Below are positions 43,436-52,702 of a stretch of 64,000 nucleotides of DNA, one piece after another; within the stretch, counting starts at the first letter, position 1; each line of letters starts with the position of its first letter. Source of the DNA: Streptomyces cathayae (GTDB lineage: Bacteria; Actinomycetota; Actinomycetes; Streptomycetales; Streptomycetaceae); contig NZ_CP121682.1 of assembly GCF_029760955.1 (NCBI RefSeq), positions 6,583,501-6,647,500 on the forward strand. Direction: 5' to 3'. The translations under genes were made by a program, and so were the position numbers. A model generated the notes under the pieces. The model was not told the DNA's origin. It saw nothing but the letters and a program-made list of their open reading frames with translations, and did not search any database.

Positions 43436-46400
43436 ATGTACGAGCTGTCCCGGGTCCGCCTCTACTCCATCGGGCCCGCCGGCGCGCGTTACGCCGACAC
43501 CGTGCTCGACCTGCGCGGTGTCGGCGCGACCGTGCCCGAACCCGCGCCGACGCAGGCGGAGTTCTTCGCGGAGGAGCCGGTGGGCCCGCCCCGCCGGCCC
43601 GCGCCCGCCGGGGTGCTCTTCCTGGAGAACGGCGGCGGCAAGTCCGTCCTGCTGAAGCTGATCTTCTCCGTGATGCTCCCGGGCCACCGCAACACCCTCG
43701 GCGGCGCGAGTTCCGGCGTGCTGCGCAAGTTCCTGCTGGCCGACGACTGCGGACACGTGGCGCTGGAGTGGCAGCACGTGCTGACCGGCGAGTGCGTCGT
43801 CGTCGGCAAGGCCAGTGAATGGCGTGGCCGCCAGGTCTCCAACGACCCGAGGAAGTTCGCCGAGGCCTGGTACTCGCTGCGGCCCGGCCCGGGACTCGGC
43901 CTGGACAACCTCCCCGTCGCCGAGGCCACCGCCGTACGGCCGCCCGCCGACGGCCAGTCCGGCGCGAGGGGCCGCCGCCGCACCATGAAGGGCTTCCGGG
44001 ACGCCCTCACCGAGGCAGGCCGGACGTATCCGCACCTGGAGGTGCACTGGGAGGAGACCCACGAGCGCTGGACCGAGCACCTCGGCGACCTGGGACTCGA
44101 CCCCGAACTCTTCCGCTACCAGCGGGAGATGAACGCCGACGAGGGCGAGGCAGCCGGCCTCTTCGCGGTCAAGAAGGACTCGGACTTCACCGATCTGCTG
44201 CTGCGTGCCGTCACGGACACCCGGGACACCGACGGACTCGCCGACCTGGTCGGTGGCTTCGGCAACAAGCTGGGCCGACGCGCCGAGCTGATCGCCGAAC
44301 GGGACTTCACCGCCGGGTCGGTCGAACTGCTCGGCAGGATCGTCGAAGCCGCCGGCGCCCGTACCCGGTCGCGGGAGATCCACACCGCGGCCGAGCGCCG
44401 CACCCGCACCCTGGCCCGCAGGCTCTCCGCGCGCGGCAACCAGGAACGCGTCCGCGCCGCCGACCTCGCGCAGCGCGTCACCGCCGCCGCCCACGCCGTC
44501 ACCCAGGCCGGAACGGCACGCGAACACAGCGCACTGATCTCGGCGGAGATCGCCTACCGGCACGCCTCCCTGGCGCTCACCGCGGCCGAGAAGTCCGCCG
44601 CCGCCCAGAAACGGGAACTCGCCGACGCGCGCACCCTGTACTCGGCGTGGCAGGCCGCCGAGGCGGCGCTGCGCCACCGCGCCGCCGCCGACCGGGCGGC
44701 CAGGGTCTCGGCCGCGATCCAGGAGGCCGAGCGGGACGCGGCACCCGCGCTGGCCGCCCGCGCCAAGGCCGCCGTCGACCTCGTACGCGCCCTGCACACC
44801 GCCGCGCAGAACGCCGAGAACCTCGCCAACGAGCAGGAGGAGCGGTCCGCCGCCCTCCAGGAGGTCAGCGACGCCGCCCATCGCGACGCCACCGCCGCCG
44901 CCACCGGGGCACAGCGGGCCCGCAGCGAGATCGGTCACCTCAGACAGCGCCTCACCGAGGTCGAGCAGGAGACCGCCGAGGCCGTCCGGGCCGGCTGGCT
45001 CGACGACAGTGCCCCCGACGCCGACCCGGCCCGCGCCGCCCTCGCGGCCGGCGACGCGGAGAAGACCGCGGTCGCCGCCTGGGACTCGGCCCGCGAGGCG
45101 GCCCGCCGGGCGACCGAGCACGCGCGCGAGGCCGCCGCCACCCAGGCGCGCGCGGAACTCACCGCCGCCCGCGCGGCGGACGCGGCCACGGCGGCCGACC
45201 GCGCCCACGAGAGCGAACTGCGCACCGCACAGGCCCTGGCCGCCGAGGAACGGCCGGCCGAGCTGCTGGGCCTGACCGCCACCGACGCCCGCTCCTCGGT
45301 CCCGTGGCCCCGCCCCGACACGGACGCCGAACCAGGCGGCCGCCCCGCCGAAGGCGCCCTCACCGCCACCGAACTGGACCGCTTCGCCGACGACCTGTGC
45401 GAACTGCTCGACGACGCGGTCTCCTCCGCCGAACGCCAGTTGTTCGAGCTGCGCACCGCCGCCGCCGACGACGCCCGCATCCTCGGCGCCCTCGGAGACG
45501 GCGGACTGCTGCCGCCCGGCCCGGACGTGCTGGCCACGGTCGAGTACCTCGGTGAGCACGGCATCCCCGCCCTGCCCGGCTGGCGCTATCTCGCCCAGGC
45601 CGTGGACCCCGCCGACCACGCACGCGTGCTGGCCGCCCGTCCCGAACTGGTCGACGGTGTCGTCATCACCGACCCGGACTCCCACACCCGCGCCCGCGCG
45701 GCCCTGAGCGACGCGGCCCTGCTGCCCCGGTCCACCGTCGCCGTCGGCACGGCCGCCGCCCTGCTCGCGCCGGCCCCGGCGCAGGACGCGGACACCGGGG
45801 ACGTCTTCCTCGTACCGCCGAACCCGGCCATGCACGACGAACACGCCGCCGACGAGGAGCGGCAGGCGCTGCGCGTCCGGGCGGCCGCGCGGGACGAAGA
45901 GATCCGTGCGCTGGCGGCGCGGCTCGCCAAGGACCGGGAGCTGGCCGCGCGGCTCACCTCCTGGCGTACCGGCTGCCCGCCCGGCCGGCTCGACGAACTG
46001 GCCCGCGCGGCGCACGATGCCCGCGCCTTCGCGGCGGAGTGCGAGGCGGAACTCGCCGAGGCACGCGCTCTGCGGGCGGAGGCCGAGGAGGCCGCAGCCG
46101 AGGCCGCCCGGGTGCGTGACGAGCGACAGGAGACCGCGCAGAAGGCCCGGCGCGCCGCAGACGCCCTCGCGGGACTCGCCTTCCGGCTGCGCGAGCGGGG
46201 CGGCTGGCAGACCACACTGCGGGAGCTGGCCGACGACGCCGCCGAGGCGGAGGCCGGCGCCCAGGCCTGCCTGGAGCGCGCGCGGGCCGCCGACGAGGAC
46301 CGGCGCGGCGCGCAGCGGGCCGCCGACGACGCCCGGCGCACCGCGCGGGCGCTGCGCGCCGAGCGCGCCGAGATCGCCGGCGCCCCCGACGACGTGCCGG

Positions 46401-48070
46401 AGGACGGCACCGAGGCGCCGCAGATCTCCCTGCCCGCCCTGCGCGAGGCGTACCGGGCCGCCTCCCAGCTCTACGAGAAGGTCGGCGTCGGCGCCGACCT
46501 GCGCGCCGAGCAGGCCCGCGCCGAGAGCGACGAGAGCGCGGCACGCGCGGAGCTGGACCGGCTGAGCAACAAGGTCCGCACCCGTGCGGAGCAGTTGCTC
46601 CAGTCGCCCGAGGGTTCGGACGGTCCCAGTCGCCAGGCCGCCGCGGCCCGCGCCGAGGAGCTGGTGCAGCTCCTGGAGACCCGCATGTCGAGTGCGAGCG
46701 AGCAACTCGGACGGCTGCGCGGCGAGGCGGAGCGGCTCGCGCCCGAGGACGGCGAGGAACACACCGGGCTCCCCGAGGAGTCGGTGCCCCGTGACGCCGA
46801 GCACGCACAGGCGCTGCTGCGGACCGCCACGGCCGAACTGGCCTCCCGGACGGAGGAACTGGGCCGGACCGGGCAGGCCCACGGAGAACTCCTCGACGCG
46901 CACCGCGCCGCGGAGGACGCCGCCGGGGGGTTCGACGAGATCGCCGCCATGCTCCGCGACCTGCTGCGTGATCAGGCGTCCGAGGAGGAACCGGAGGGGC
47001 CCGAGCCCTACCCGGGCAGCTTGGCGGAGGCCCGCAGCTCCGCCGCGGAAGCCCGCCGGTCACTGCGGGGCTGCGCCGCCGATCTGTCCGCCACCGAGTC
47101 CGCGGTGCGCGAGGCGAGCGACATCCTCGTCCGGCACGCCAACTCCACCCGCTACGAGCAGGTCCGCACCCCCGCACGGCAGCAGATCCGCGAACTGCCC
47201 GCTTCCGCACTGCCCGAGCACGCCCACAAGTGGGCGGACGCCTTCGCGCCCCGGCTCAGGGTCCTCACCGACGAGCTCGAACAACTGGAACGCAACCGGG
47301 ACTCGATCGTGGACCGGCTCAGAGGACTCGTCGAGTCGGCGCTCGCCACCCTGCGCTCCGCGCAGCGGCTGTCCCGGCTGCCCGAAGGGCTCGGCGAGTG
47401 GTCCGGACAGGAGTTCCTGCGCATCCGCTTCGAGGAACCCGACCAGGCGACCCTCACCGAACGGCTCGGTGAGGTCATCGACGAGGCGACCCGCGCGGCC
47501 GTGCGCAAGAACTCCGATCTGCGGCGCGACGGCATGTCCCTGCTGCTGCGCGGAGTCGCAGCCGCCCTCCGGCCCAAGGGCGTCGCCGTCGAGATCCTCA
47601 AGCCGGACGCCGTGCTGCGCGCCGAGCGGGTCCCCGTCGGGCAGATGGGCGATGTGTTCTCCGGAGGGCAGCTGCTCACCGCGGCCATCGCCCTGTACTG
47701 CACGATGGCCGCGCTGCGCTCCAACGACCGGGGCCGGGAGCGGCACCGGCACGCCGGCACGCTGTTCCTCGACAACCCCATCGGCCGCGCCAACGCCACC
47801 TACCTGCTGGAGCTCCAGCGGGCCGTCGCCGACGCGCTCGGTGTGCAGCTCCTCTACACCACCGGCCTGTTCGACACCACGGCACTGGCGGAGTTCCCGC
47901 TGGTCATCCGCCTGCGCAACGACGCCGACCTGAGGGCGGGCCTGAAGTACATCAGTGTCGAGGAGCACTTGCGGCCGGGCCTGCCCCAGGAAGCCACGGA
48001 CGGGGAAGCCGTGCACAGCGAGATCACGGCCACCCGGATGTTCAAACGGCCCACCCCGGCGAACGGCTGA
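43436..48070 (+). CDS. SMC-like ATPase (JetC/MksB/MukB-type)
   Basis: A 1,544-residue SMC-type protein. The N-terminal head has a P-loop at about 64-70 (LENGGGKSVLLKLIF). Two long coiled-coil arms rich in Ala, Glu and Arg follow (about 290-690 and 790-1330), flanking a non-coiled hinge-like centre (about 640-780, LEHGIPALPGWRYL type sequence). The C-terminal head has the ABC signature FSGGQLLTAAIAL (about 1408-1420) and Walker B TLFLDNPIGRANATYLLELQ. The residue after the Walker B Asp (1446) is Asn, where ABC/SMC ATPases have catalytic Glu. With the two preceding genes this is a MukBEF/JetABC-like loop extruder candidate. No JetD nuclease gene is adjacent. Confidence 0.85.
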   Translation: MYELSRVRLYSIGPAGARYADTVLDLRGVGATVPEPAPTQAEFFAEEPVGPPRRPAPAGVLFLENGGGKSVLLKLIFSVMLPGHRNTLGGASSGVLRKFLLADDCGHVALEWQHVLTGECVVVGKASEWRGRQVSNDPRKFAEAWYSLRPGPGLGLDNLPVAEATAVRPPADGQSGARGRRRTMKGFRDALTEAGRTYPHLEVHWEETHERWTEHLGDLGLDPELFRYQREMNADEGEAAGLFAVKKDSDFTDLLLRAVTDTRDTDGLADLVGGFGNKLGRRAELIAERDFTAGSVELLGRIVEAAGARTRSREIHTAAERRTRTLARRLSARGNQERVRAADLAQRVTAAAHAVTQAGTAREHSALISAEIAYRHASLALTAAEKSAAAQKRELADARTLYSAWQAAEAALRHRAAADRAARVSAAIQEAERDAAPALAARAKAAVDLVRALHTAAQNAENLANEQEERSAALQEVSDAAHRDATAAATGAQRARSEIGHLRQRLTEVEQETAEAVRAGWLDDSAPDADPARAALAAGDAEKTAVAAWDSAREAARRATEHAREAAATQARAELTAARAADAATAADRAHESELRTAQALAAEERPAELLGLTATDARSSVPWPRPDTDAEPGGRPAEGALTATELDRFADDLCELLDDAVSSAERQLFELRTAAADDARILGALGDGGLLPPGPDVLATVEYLGEHGIPALPGWRYLAQAVDPADHARVLAARPELVDGVVITDPDSHTRARAALSDAALLPRSTVAVGTAAALLAPAPAQDADTGDVFLVPPNPAMHDEHAADEERQALRVRAAARDEEIRALAARLAKDRELAARLTSWRTGCPPGRLDELARAAHDARAFAAECEAELAEARALRAEAEEAAAEAARVRDERQETAQKARRAADALAGLAFRLRERGGWQTTLRELADDAAEAEAGAQACLERARAADEDRRGAQRAADDARRTARALRAERAEIAGAPDDVPEDGTEAPQISLPALREAYRAASQLYEKVGVGADLRAEQARAESDESAARAELDRLSNKVRTRAEQLLQSPEGSDGPSRQAAAARAEELVQLLETRMSSASEQLGRLRGEAERLAPEDGEEHTGLPEESVPRDAEHAQALLRTATAELASRTEELGRTGQAHGELLDAHRAAEDAAGGFDEIAAMLRDLLRDQASEEEPEGPEPYPGSLAEARSSAAEARRSLRGCAADLSATESAVREASDILVRHANSTRYEQVRTPARQQIRELPASALPEHAHKWADAFAPRLRVLTDELEQLERNRDSIVDRLRGLVESALATLRSAQRLSRLPEGLGEWSGQEFLRIRFEEPDQATLTERLGEVIDEATRAAVRKNSDLRRDGMSLLLRGVAAALRPKGVAVEILKPDAVLRAERVPVGQMGDVFSGGQLLTAAIALYCTMAALRSNDRGRERHRHAGTLFLDNPIGRANATYLLELQRAVADALGVQLLYTTGLFDTTALAEFPLVIRLRNDADLRAGLKYISVEEHLRPGLPQEATDGEAVHSEITATRMFKRPTPANG

Positions 48071-48115
48071 CCAGGCCGTCTGAGCGAAGCGTCCGGGCCG
48101 TCCGGGCCATCCGGG

Positions 48116-48706
48116 TCAGGAGTGGGACAGCCGACCGGTCCCGCCCCGGCGGCGTATTCGTGCCTGCGCACGCTGGGCGGACCTCTCCCTGCGACGGGCC
48201 CGGCGCCGCTCGCGGCGCCGGGCCCGCGCGGTGCTGCTGGGTGAGGACACCACGCCGTTGCGCTGGTTCCAGACCTGGCGCGTCACCCACACGTCGAGGA
48301 CCCCCCAGGTCGCCAGGATCGTGCTGACGACGCTGCTGATGACCATGGGGAAGGCCAGCCAGGACCCGGCCAGCGTGCACAGAAGGGCCACCATGGCCTG
48401 AATCAGTGTCAGCGCGACGATGAGCACGGCCCGTACGGCCGCCGTGCGCACCGGATCCGGCAGGCGGCGCCGCCGCGCGGGTTCCTCGACCCACAGCGGC
48501 CGGTAGTACGGCCGTGGGCGCGCGTCTGCCTCCGAGCGGACGTCCGCACCGGGTGCGCGGGCCGGTTCCCCGGGGCCGGCGCCGACCACCGCGGTCCCGG
48601 GCTCCGCCGCGGGGGCGCCGCGGTTCGGCACCTCGGTGTCCGGCCGCTTCGTCATCTGCGCCACCGCGGCGCCCTCGGGCGCCTCGTACCGCTCCGCCGT
48701 GCCCAT
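48116..48706 (-). CDS. Membrane protein with arginine-rich tail
   Basis: A 196-residue protein. A hydrophilic Pro/Ala-rich N-terminus is followed by YYRPLWVEEPARRRRLPDPVRTAAVRAV. Two hydrophobic segments come next (LIVALTLIQAMVALLCTLAG and WLAFPMVISSVVSTILATWGV). The C-terminal 40 residues contain long runs of Arg (RARRRERRRARRRERS). The ATG follows GGGGAG. I do not recognise the family. It is convergent with the SMC-like gene and divergent from the conservon. The basic tail might bind nucleic acid or acidic lipid. Confidence 0.65.
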   Translation of the reverse strand: MGTAERYEAPEGAAVAQMTKRPDTEVPNRGAPAAEPGTAVVGAGPGEPARAPGADVRSEADARPRPYYRPLWVEEPARRRRLPDPVRTAAVRAVLIVALTLIQAMVALLCTLAGSWLAFPMVISSVVSTILATWGVLDVWVTRQVWNQRNGVVSSPSSTARARRRERRRARRRERSAQRAQARIRRRGGTGRLSHS

Positions 48707-49123
48707 CAACGTGTCAACTCCCCACCGCCGGCAGTCCGCCCGCTCGCGTCCGAAGACCCGGCTCCCCAACGACTGCCCGGCTTGCACTGATTTACGCCGC
48801 CCGGATGCGAGGCGCGGCTCCTGCGGCCGATTCCGCCCCCATCTCCCACAGAGAAGGACGAACGGCACGTCGCAAAGATTCCCGGACAAGGAAAGAAATC
48901 GGCCAACTGTACCCATCAGGGTCCGCAGGCCGGCACCCGGCCTCCCCTCGATCCGGGATGGAATCTCCCGTAATGCAGGGACAACTCGCCATGTCCCGCC
49001 GTCGGTACGGAAGTTCGGATTCCGGAGAACTCTTCGAGTCGGCCGCGGCTCGGTAGTAGGCTCGCGCCGTTTGTTGACACACATGTGTGCCCTCGGTCAC
49101 CCGAGGGCGAGCTGGGGGAGGCC
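48707..49123. other. Divergent control region upstream of the conservon
   Basis: This 417-base gap holds the start region of the arginine-tailed protein and the conservon promoter. Features near the right end are TTCGAG-N18-TAGGCT (49033-49062), a 12-base palindrome and an 8-bp hairpin. The middle part, 48780-49000, is less GC-rich than its surroundings and has no convincing frame. Confidence 0.5.
49033..49108 (+). promoter_or_regulatory. Putative cvnA promoter with palindrome and hairpin
   Basis: TTCGAG (49033-49038), 18 bases and TAGGCT (49057-49062) form a possible promoter. Downstream are the perfect palindrome CACACATGTGTG (49078-49089) and the hairpin GCCCTCGG-TCAC-CCGAGGGC (49089-49108), which ends 15 bases before the cvnA ATG. 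The last two could be an operator and a translational control element. Confidence 0.35.
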
Positions 49124-51826
49124 ATGCGCTTTCGCGGGAAGTCCGTCCGCCGGAAGATCGTGGCGCTGCTTCTCGTGCCGCTGGTGTCCCTGACCGCGAT
49201 CTGGGGCTTCGCCACGGTATTCACGGGACGGTCGGTCACTCAGCTGTTCCGGGTCTCCGCCGCGGTCGAGGACATCGGCCACCCGATCGAGAAAACCGTC
49301 CGCGTCCTCCAGCAGGAACGCCGCCAGACCCTCGTCCACCTCGCCGATCCGCGGGCCTCGGACACGCTCTCCGCGCTCCGCGCCACCCGCACGGCCACCG
49401 ACGGCGCCATCGCCGAGGTCCGCAAGAACGCGGGCACCCCCGACGTCCGCGACGGGCTGAGTACGGGCGGCGAGGACCGGATCACCGCTGTCCTGGACGC
49501 GTTCGACGGCATCGACTCCCTGCGCGGCAGCGTCGAGCAGGGCACGATGAACCGCGCCGAGGCCCTCCACCAGTACAACCTTCTCGTGGACTCCTGCTAC
49601 GCCCTCCTGACCTCCCTCGACGGCATCGACAACGTGGAGGTGGACGAGCAGGGCCGCGCCCTGCTCAACCTCAGCCGCGCCCGTGAACTCCTCGCCCGCG
49701 AGGACGCCCTGCTCGGCTCGGCCCTCGTCGTCGGCACACTGTCCCGCACAGAGGTACGCGACGTCTCCGACCTCGTGGCCCAGCGCACGCTGCTGTACGA
49801 CATCGCTCTGCCGCAGTTGCCGGCCGCGGACCGGGGCCGCTACGAGAGCTTCTGGAGGAACGCGGCGTCCGCTCCGCTGCGCGTCGCCGAGGAGGCGGCC
49901 GTCTCCTCCGGCACCGGACCGCCTCGCGGAGTCACCGCGAAGAGCTGGGACACCGCCGCCGGCCATGTGCTCGAAGAACTCGGTACCCTCGACGACCAGG
50001 CCACCGACCGCTATCAGGACCGCGTCCAGCCGGTCGCCATGAGCGTCATCACCTGGGCCGTCCTCGTCGGCGTCCTCGGACTGGTCGCCGTCCTCGTCTC
50101 CCTCGTCCTGTCCGTGCGCATCGGCCGCGGCCTCATCCGTGATCTGCGGCAGTTACGTCTCGAGGCGCATGAGGCCTCCGGCGTGCGACTGCCCAGTGTG
50201 ATGCGCCGTCTCTCGGCGGGCGAACAGGTCGACATCGAGACCGAGATCCCCCGCCTGGAGTACGACAGGAACGAGATGGGCGAGGTCGGCCAGGCCCTCA
50301 ACACCCTGCAGCGCGCGGCCGTGGAGGCGGCCGTCAAACAGGCCGAACTGCGCTCCGGGGTCTCGGAGGTGTTCGTCAACCTCGCCCGCCGAAGCCAGGT
50401 TCTGCTGCACAAACAGCTCACCCTGCTGGACAGCATGGAGCGCCGGACCGAGGACACCGAGGAACTCGCCGACCTGTTCCGTCTGGACCATCTGACCACC
50501 CGCATGCGCCGGCACGCCGAGGGGCTGGTCATCCTCTCCGGGGCCGCGCCCTCCCGGCAGTGGCGCAAACCGGTCCAGCTCATGGACGTCGTGCGCGCCG
50601 CCGTCGCCGAGGTCGAGGACTACGAGCGCATCGAGGTCCGCAGACTGCCGCGGGTCGCCGTCACCGGCCCCGCCGTCGCCGACCTCACCCACCTGGTGGC
50701 CGAACTCCTGGAGAACGCCACGGTGTTCTCCCCACCGCACACCGCCGTCCAGGTCCTGGGCGAGCGTGTGGCCAACGGCTTCACCCTGGAGATCCACGAC
50801 CGCGGTCTCGGCATGGCGGCCGAAGCGCTGCTGGATGCCAACCTGCGGCTCGCCGAGACCCCGGAGTTCGAACTCTCCGACACCGACCGGCTCGGACTGT
50901 TCGTGGTCAGCCGTCTCGCGCAGCGGCAGAACGTCCGGGTCTCCCTGCAGCCCTCCCCCTACGGCGGCACCACCGCGGTCGTCTTCATCCCGGACGCACT
51001 CCTGACGGACGACGTCCCGGACACCAACGGAGCCGGCTTCCGCCTCGACCGGCCCCGGCGCGCCAAGGAGAGGGAACCAGGGGAGAACCGTCGTCCCGCG
51101 CTGTCCCAGGTGCCCGTACAACGGCCCGGAGTGTCCGCCTCGCTGCTGGACGGACCGATCGAACTCGAGGGCCCCGTCGACCTGGACGCCCTCGACGACT
51201 ACCCGGGGGCCCCGGCGGACGAGGACGGCGAACACAGCGGCCTGTTCCGCCCCCGGCGCTCCTCGGGCCGCACCGAGGACGAGCGGCCGGGCCCTCGGCG
51301 TGAGCTGCATCAGCGGGCTCCCGAGAACCGCGACGGACCGGACAGGGGCAGGGACAGGGACGGGCAGGCGAACGGCCCCGCTCCGCTGCCCCGCAGGGGA
51401 GTCCCCAAGCTGGTCAGTTCCCACGGCCGCCCGGTCGACGACGAGCACGTCCGCCGGGAGCGGACGGACCACGACACCGGCACCCCCTCTGCCCACCCGG
51501 GGCAGGAGCCCGCACCGCCGCCCCTGCCCGCCCGCCGACGGAGCACGGAGTCCCGCCCCGGCAGCACCCCACAGGAGGCAGGCGACCGGCCCGACCTTGG
51601 ATCGCTGCCCCGACGGGTACGGCAGGCCAGCCTCGTCCCACAGCTCAGACGAAGCACGCGACCACGGAACGAGGAAAGATCCCAGCCCGTCGAACGGGAC
51701 GCGGAGGAAGTGCGCAGCCGCATGGCCTCGCTCCAGCGCGGCTGGCAGCGCGGCCGCGACGAGAACGCCGAGGCCGACGACGGCCCCGGCGGGACAGCAC
51801 CACGAGGAACGACCAAGAACGACTGA
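49124..51826 (+). CDS. cvnA: Conservon histidine-kinase-like receptor
   Basis: A 900-residue membrane sensor. TM1 (about 11-32, KIVALLLVPLVSLTAIWGFATVF) precedes an extracytoplasmic nitrate/nitrite-sensing-like helical domain (about 33-305). TM2 (about 307-333) and a HAMP-like segment follow. The ATPase domain shows VAELLENATVFSPPHTAVQV (about 518-537), IHDRGLGM and GLFVVSRLAQRQ. The C-terminal 230 residues are disordered, rich in Arg, Pro and Asp. GGGGGAGG precedes the ATG. CvnA proteins signal through CvnB/C/D, not a response regulator. Codon 344 is TTA (50153-50155), implying bldA-dependent translation. First gene of the conservon. Confidence 0.92.
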   Translation: MRFRGKSVRRKIVALLLVPLVSLTAIWGFATVFTGRSVTQLFRVSAAVEDIGHPIEKTVRVLQQERRQTLVHLADPRASDTLSALRATRTATDGAIAEVRKNAGTPDVRDGLSTGGEDRITAVLDAFDGIDSLRGSVEQGTMNRAEALHQYNLLVDSCYALLTSLDGIDNVEVDEQGRALLNLSRARELLAREDALLGSALVVGTLSRTEVRDVSDLVAQRTLLYDIALPQLPAADRGRYESFWRNAASAPLRVAEEAAVSSGTGPPRGVTAKSWDTAAGHVLEELGTLDDQATDRYQDRVQPVAMSVITWAVLVGVLGLVAVLVSLVLSVRIGRGLIRDLRQLRLEAHEASGVRLPSVMRRLSAGEQVDIETEIPRLEYDRNEMGEVGQALNTLQRAAVEAAVKQAELRSGVSEVFVNLARRSQVLLHKQLTLLDSMERRTEDTEELADLFRLDHLTTRMRRHAEGLVILSGAAPSRQWRKPVQLMDVVRAAVAEVEDYERIEVRRLPRVAVTGPAVADLTHLVAELLENATVFSPPHTAVQVLGERVANGFTLEIHDRGLGMAAEALLDANLRLAETPEFELSDTDRLGLFVVSRLAQRQNVRVSLQPSPYGGTTAVVFIPDALLTDDVPDTNGAGFRLDRPRRAKEREPGENRRPALSQVPVQRPGVSASLLDGPIELEGPVDLDALDDYPGAPADEDGEHSGLFRPRRSSGRTEDERPGPRRELHQRAPENRDGPDRGRDRDGQANGPAPLPRRGVPKLVSSHGRPVDDEHVRRERTDHDTGTPSAHPGQEPAPPPLPARRRSTESRPGSTPQEAGDRPDLGSLPRRVRQASLVPQLRRSTRPRNEERSQPVERDAEEVRSRMASLQRGWQRGRDENAEADDGPGGTAPRGTTKND

Positions 51827-51838
51827 GGGGGACGGTCG

Positions 51839-52273
51839 ATGACCGCACCGAACACGACCGGCCACGCCGAAGGCGGCAAGGGGGAGCTGAACTGGCTCCT
51901 CGACGACCTGGTGGACCGCGTCGCGAGCATACGGAAGGCCGTCGTGCTCTCCGGCGACGGCCTCGCCACGGGGGCGTCCGGGGGACTGACCCGCGAGGAC
52001 AGCGAGCACCTCGCCGCCGTGGCCTCCGGGTTCCACAGCCTCGCCAAGGGGGTGGGCCGCCACTTCGAGGCAGGCGGTGTCCGACAGACCGTCGTCGAAC
52101 TCGACGAGGCCTTCCTGTTCGTCACGGCCGCCGGAGACGGCAGCTGTCTCGCCGTCCTCGCCGACGCCGACTCGGACGTCGGACAGGTCGCCTACGAGAT
52201 GACCCTTCTGGTGAAGCGGGTCGGCCCGCATCTGGACGCCGAACCACGCACCGATCTGCCTCCGGGTGGGTAG
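51839..52273 (+). CDS. cvnB: Conservon roadblock/LC7 protein
   Basis: A 144-residue roadblock-fold protein: LNWLLDDLVDRVASIRKAVVLSGDGLATGAS, then TVVELDEAFLFVTAAGDGSCLAVLADADSDVGQVAYEM. In conservons CvnB binds the sensor and the GTPase, in a role like that of a GTPase-activating or adaptor protein. GAGGGGGACGGTCG precedes the ATG, 12 bases after the cvnA stop. Confidence 0.93.
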   Translation: MTAPNTTGHAEGGKGELNWLLDDLVDRVASIRKAVVLSGDGLATGASGGLTREDSEHLAAVASGFHSLAKGVGRHFEAGGVRQTVVELDEAFLFVTAAGDGSCLAVLADADSDVGQVAYEMTLLVKRVGPHLDAEPRTDLPPGG

Positions 52274-52282
52274 TGGGATGGC

Positions 52283-52678
52283 ATGAGTGCTGACGGCGAG
52301 GGAAGAAGCCACTGGTTCGACGAGGAGGCCGGACCGGTCGTCCGTCCGTATGCCATGACGCGGGGCCGCACCTCGAGTGCGGCCCAGCACCGCCTCGACC
52401 TGATCGCGGTGGTCGTCGCCGAACCCGAAGCGGACGATCCCGAAGCGGACCCCACCCTCTCCCCGGAACACGTGGACATCGTCGGGCTGTGCCGTGACAC
52501 GCCGCAGACCGTCGCCGAACTCGCCGCGGAACTCGACCTGCCCGTCGGAGTGGTACGCGTCCTCGTCGGAGATCTCGTCGACCTCGAATCCGTCCACGTG
52601 AACCGGCCGGTTCCCCCCGCCGAACTGCCGGACGAGAGTATTCTGCGCGATGTGATCAACGGCCTCCGAGCGCTGTGA
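52283..52678 (+). CDS. cvnC: Conservon DUF742 protein
   Basis: A 131-residue DUF742 protein with the winged-helix core CRDTPQTVAELAAELDLPVGVVRVLVGDLVDLESVHV. The N-terminal WFDEEAGPVVRPYAMTRGRT is the family signature. It starts 9 bases after cvnB. An acidic insert (EPEADDPEADP) sits in the middle. Its role in conservon signalling is as a soluble adaptor. Confidence 0.93.
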   Translation: MSADGEGRSHWFDEEAGPVVRPYAMTRGRTSSAAQHRLDLIAVVVAEPEADDPEADPTLSPEHVDIVGLCRDTPQTVAELAAELDLPVGVVRVLVGDLVDLESVHVNRPVPPAELPDESILRDVINGLRAL

Positions 52679-52702
52679 GCGGCGCGGAAGCGGGGTACTG
52701 AC

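Noticed and set aside
43136..46903. Open frame of 1,255 codons antisense to the SMC-like gene
   Set aside because: It mirrors the coding gene: long open antisense frames are expected with this third-position GC bias. The product is Gly/Ala/Arg-rich without any domain.
48116..48706. JetD/MksG nuclease as the gene next to the SMC-like operon
   Set aside because: The encoded protein has two membrane segments and an arginine-rich tail, no Toprim or DUF2220-like motif, and lies on the opposite strand.
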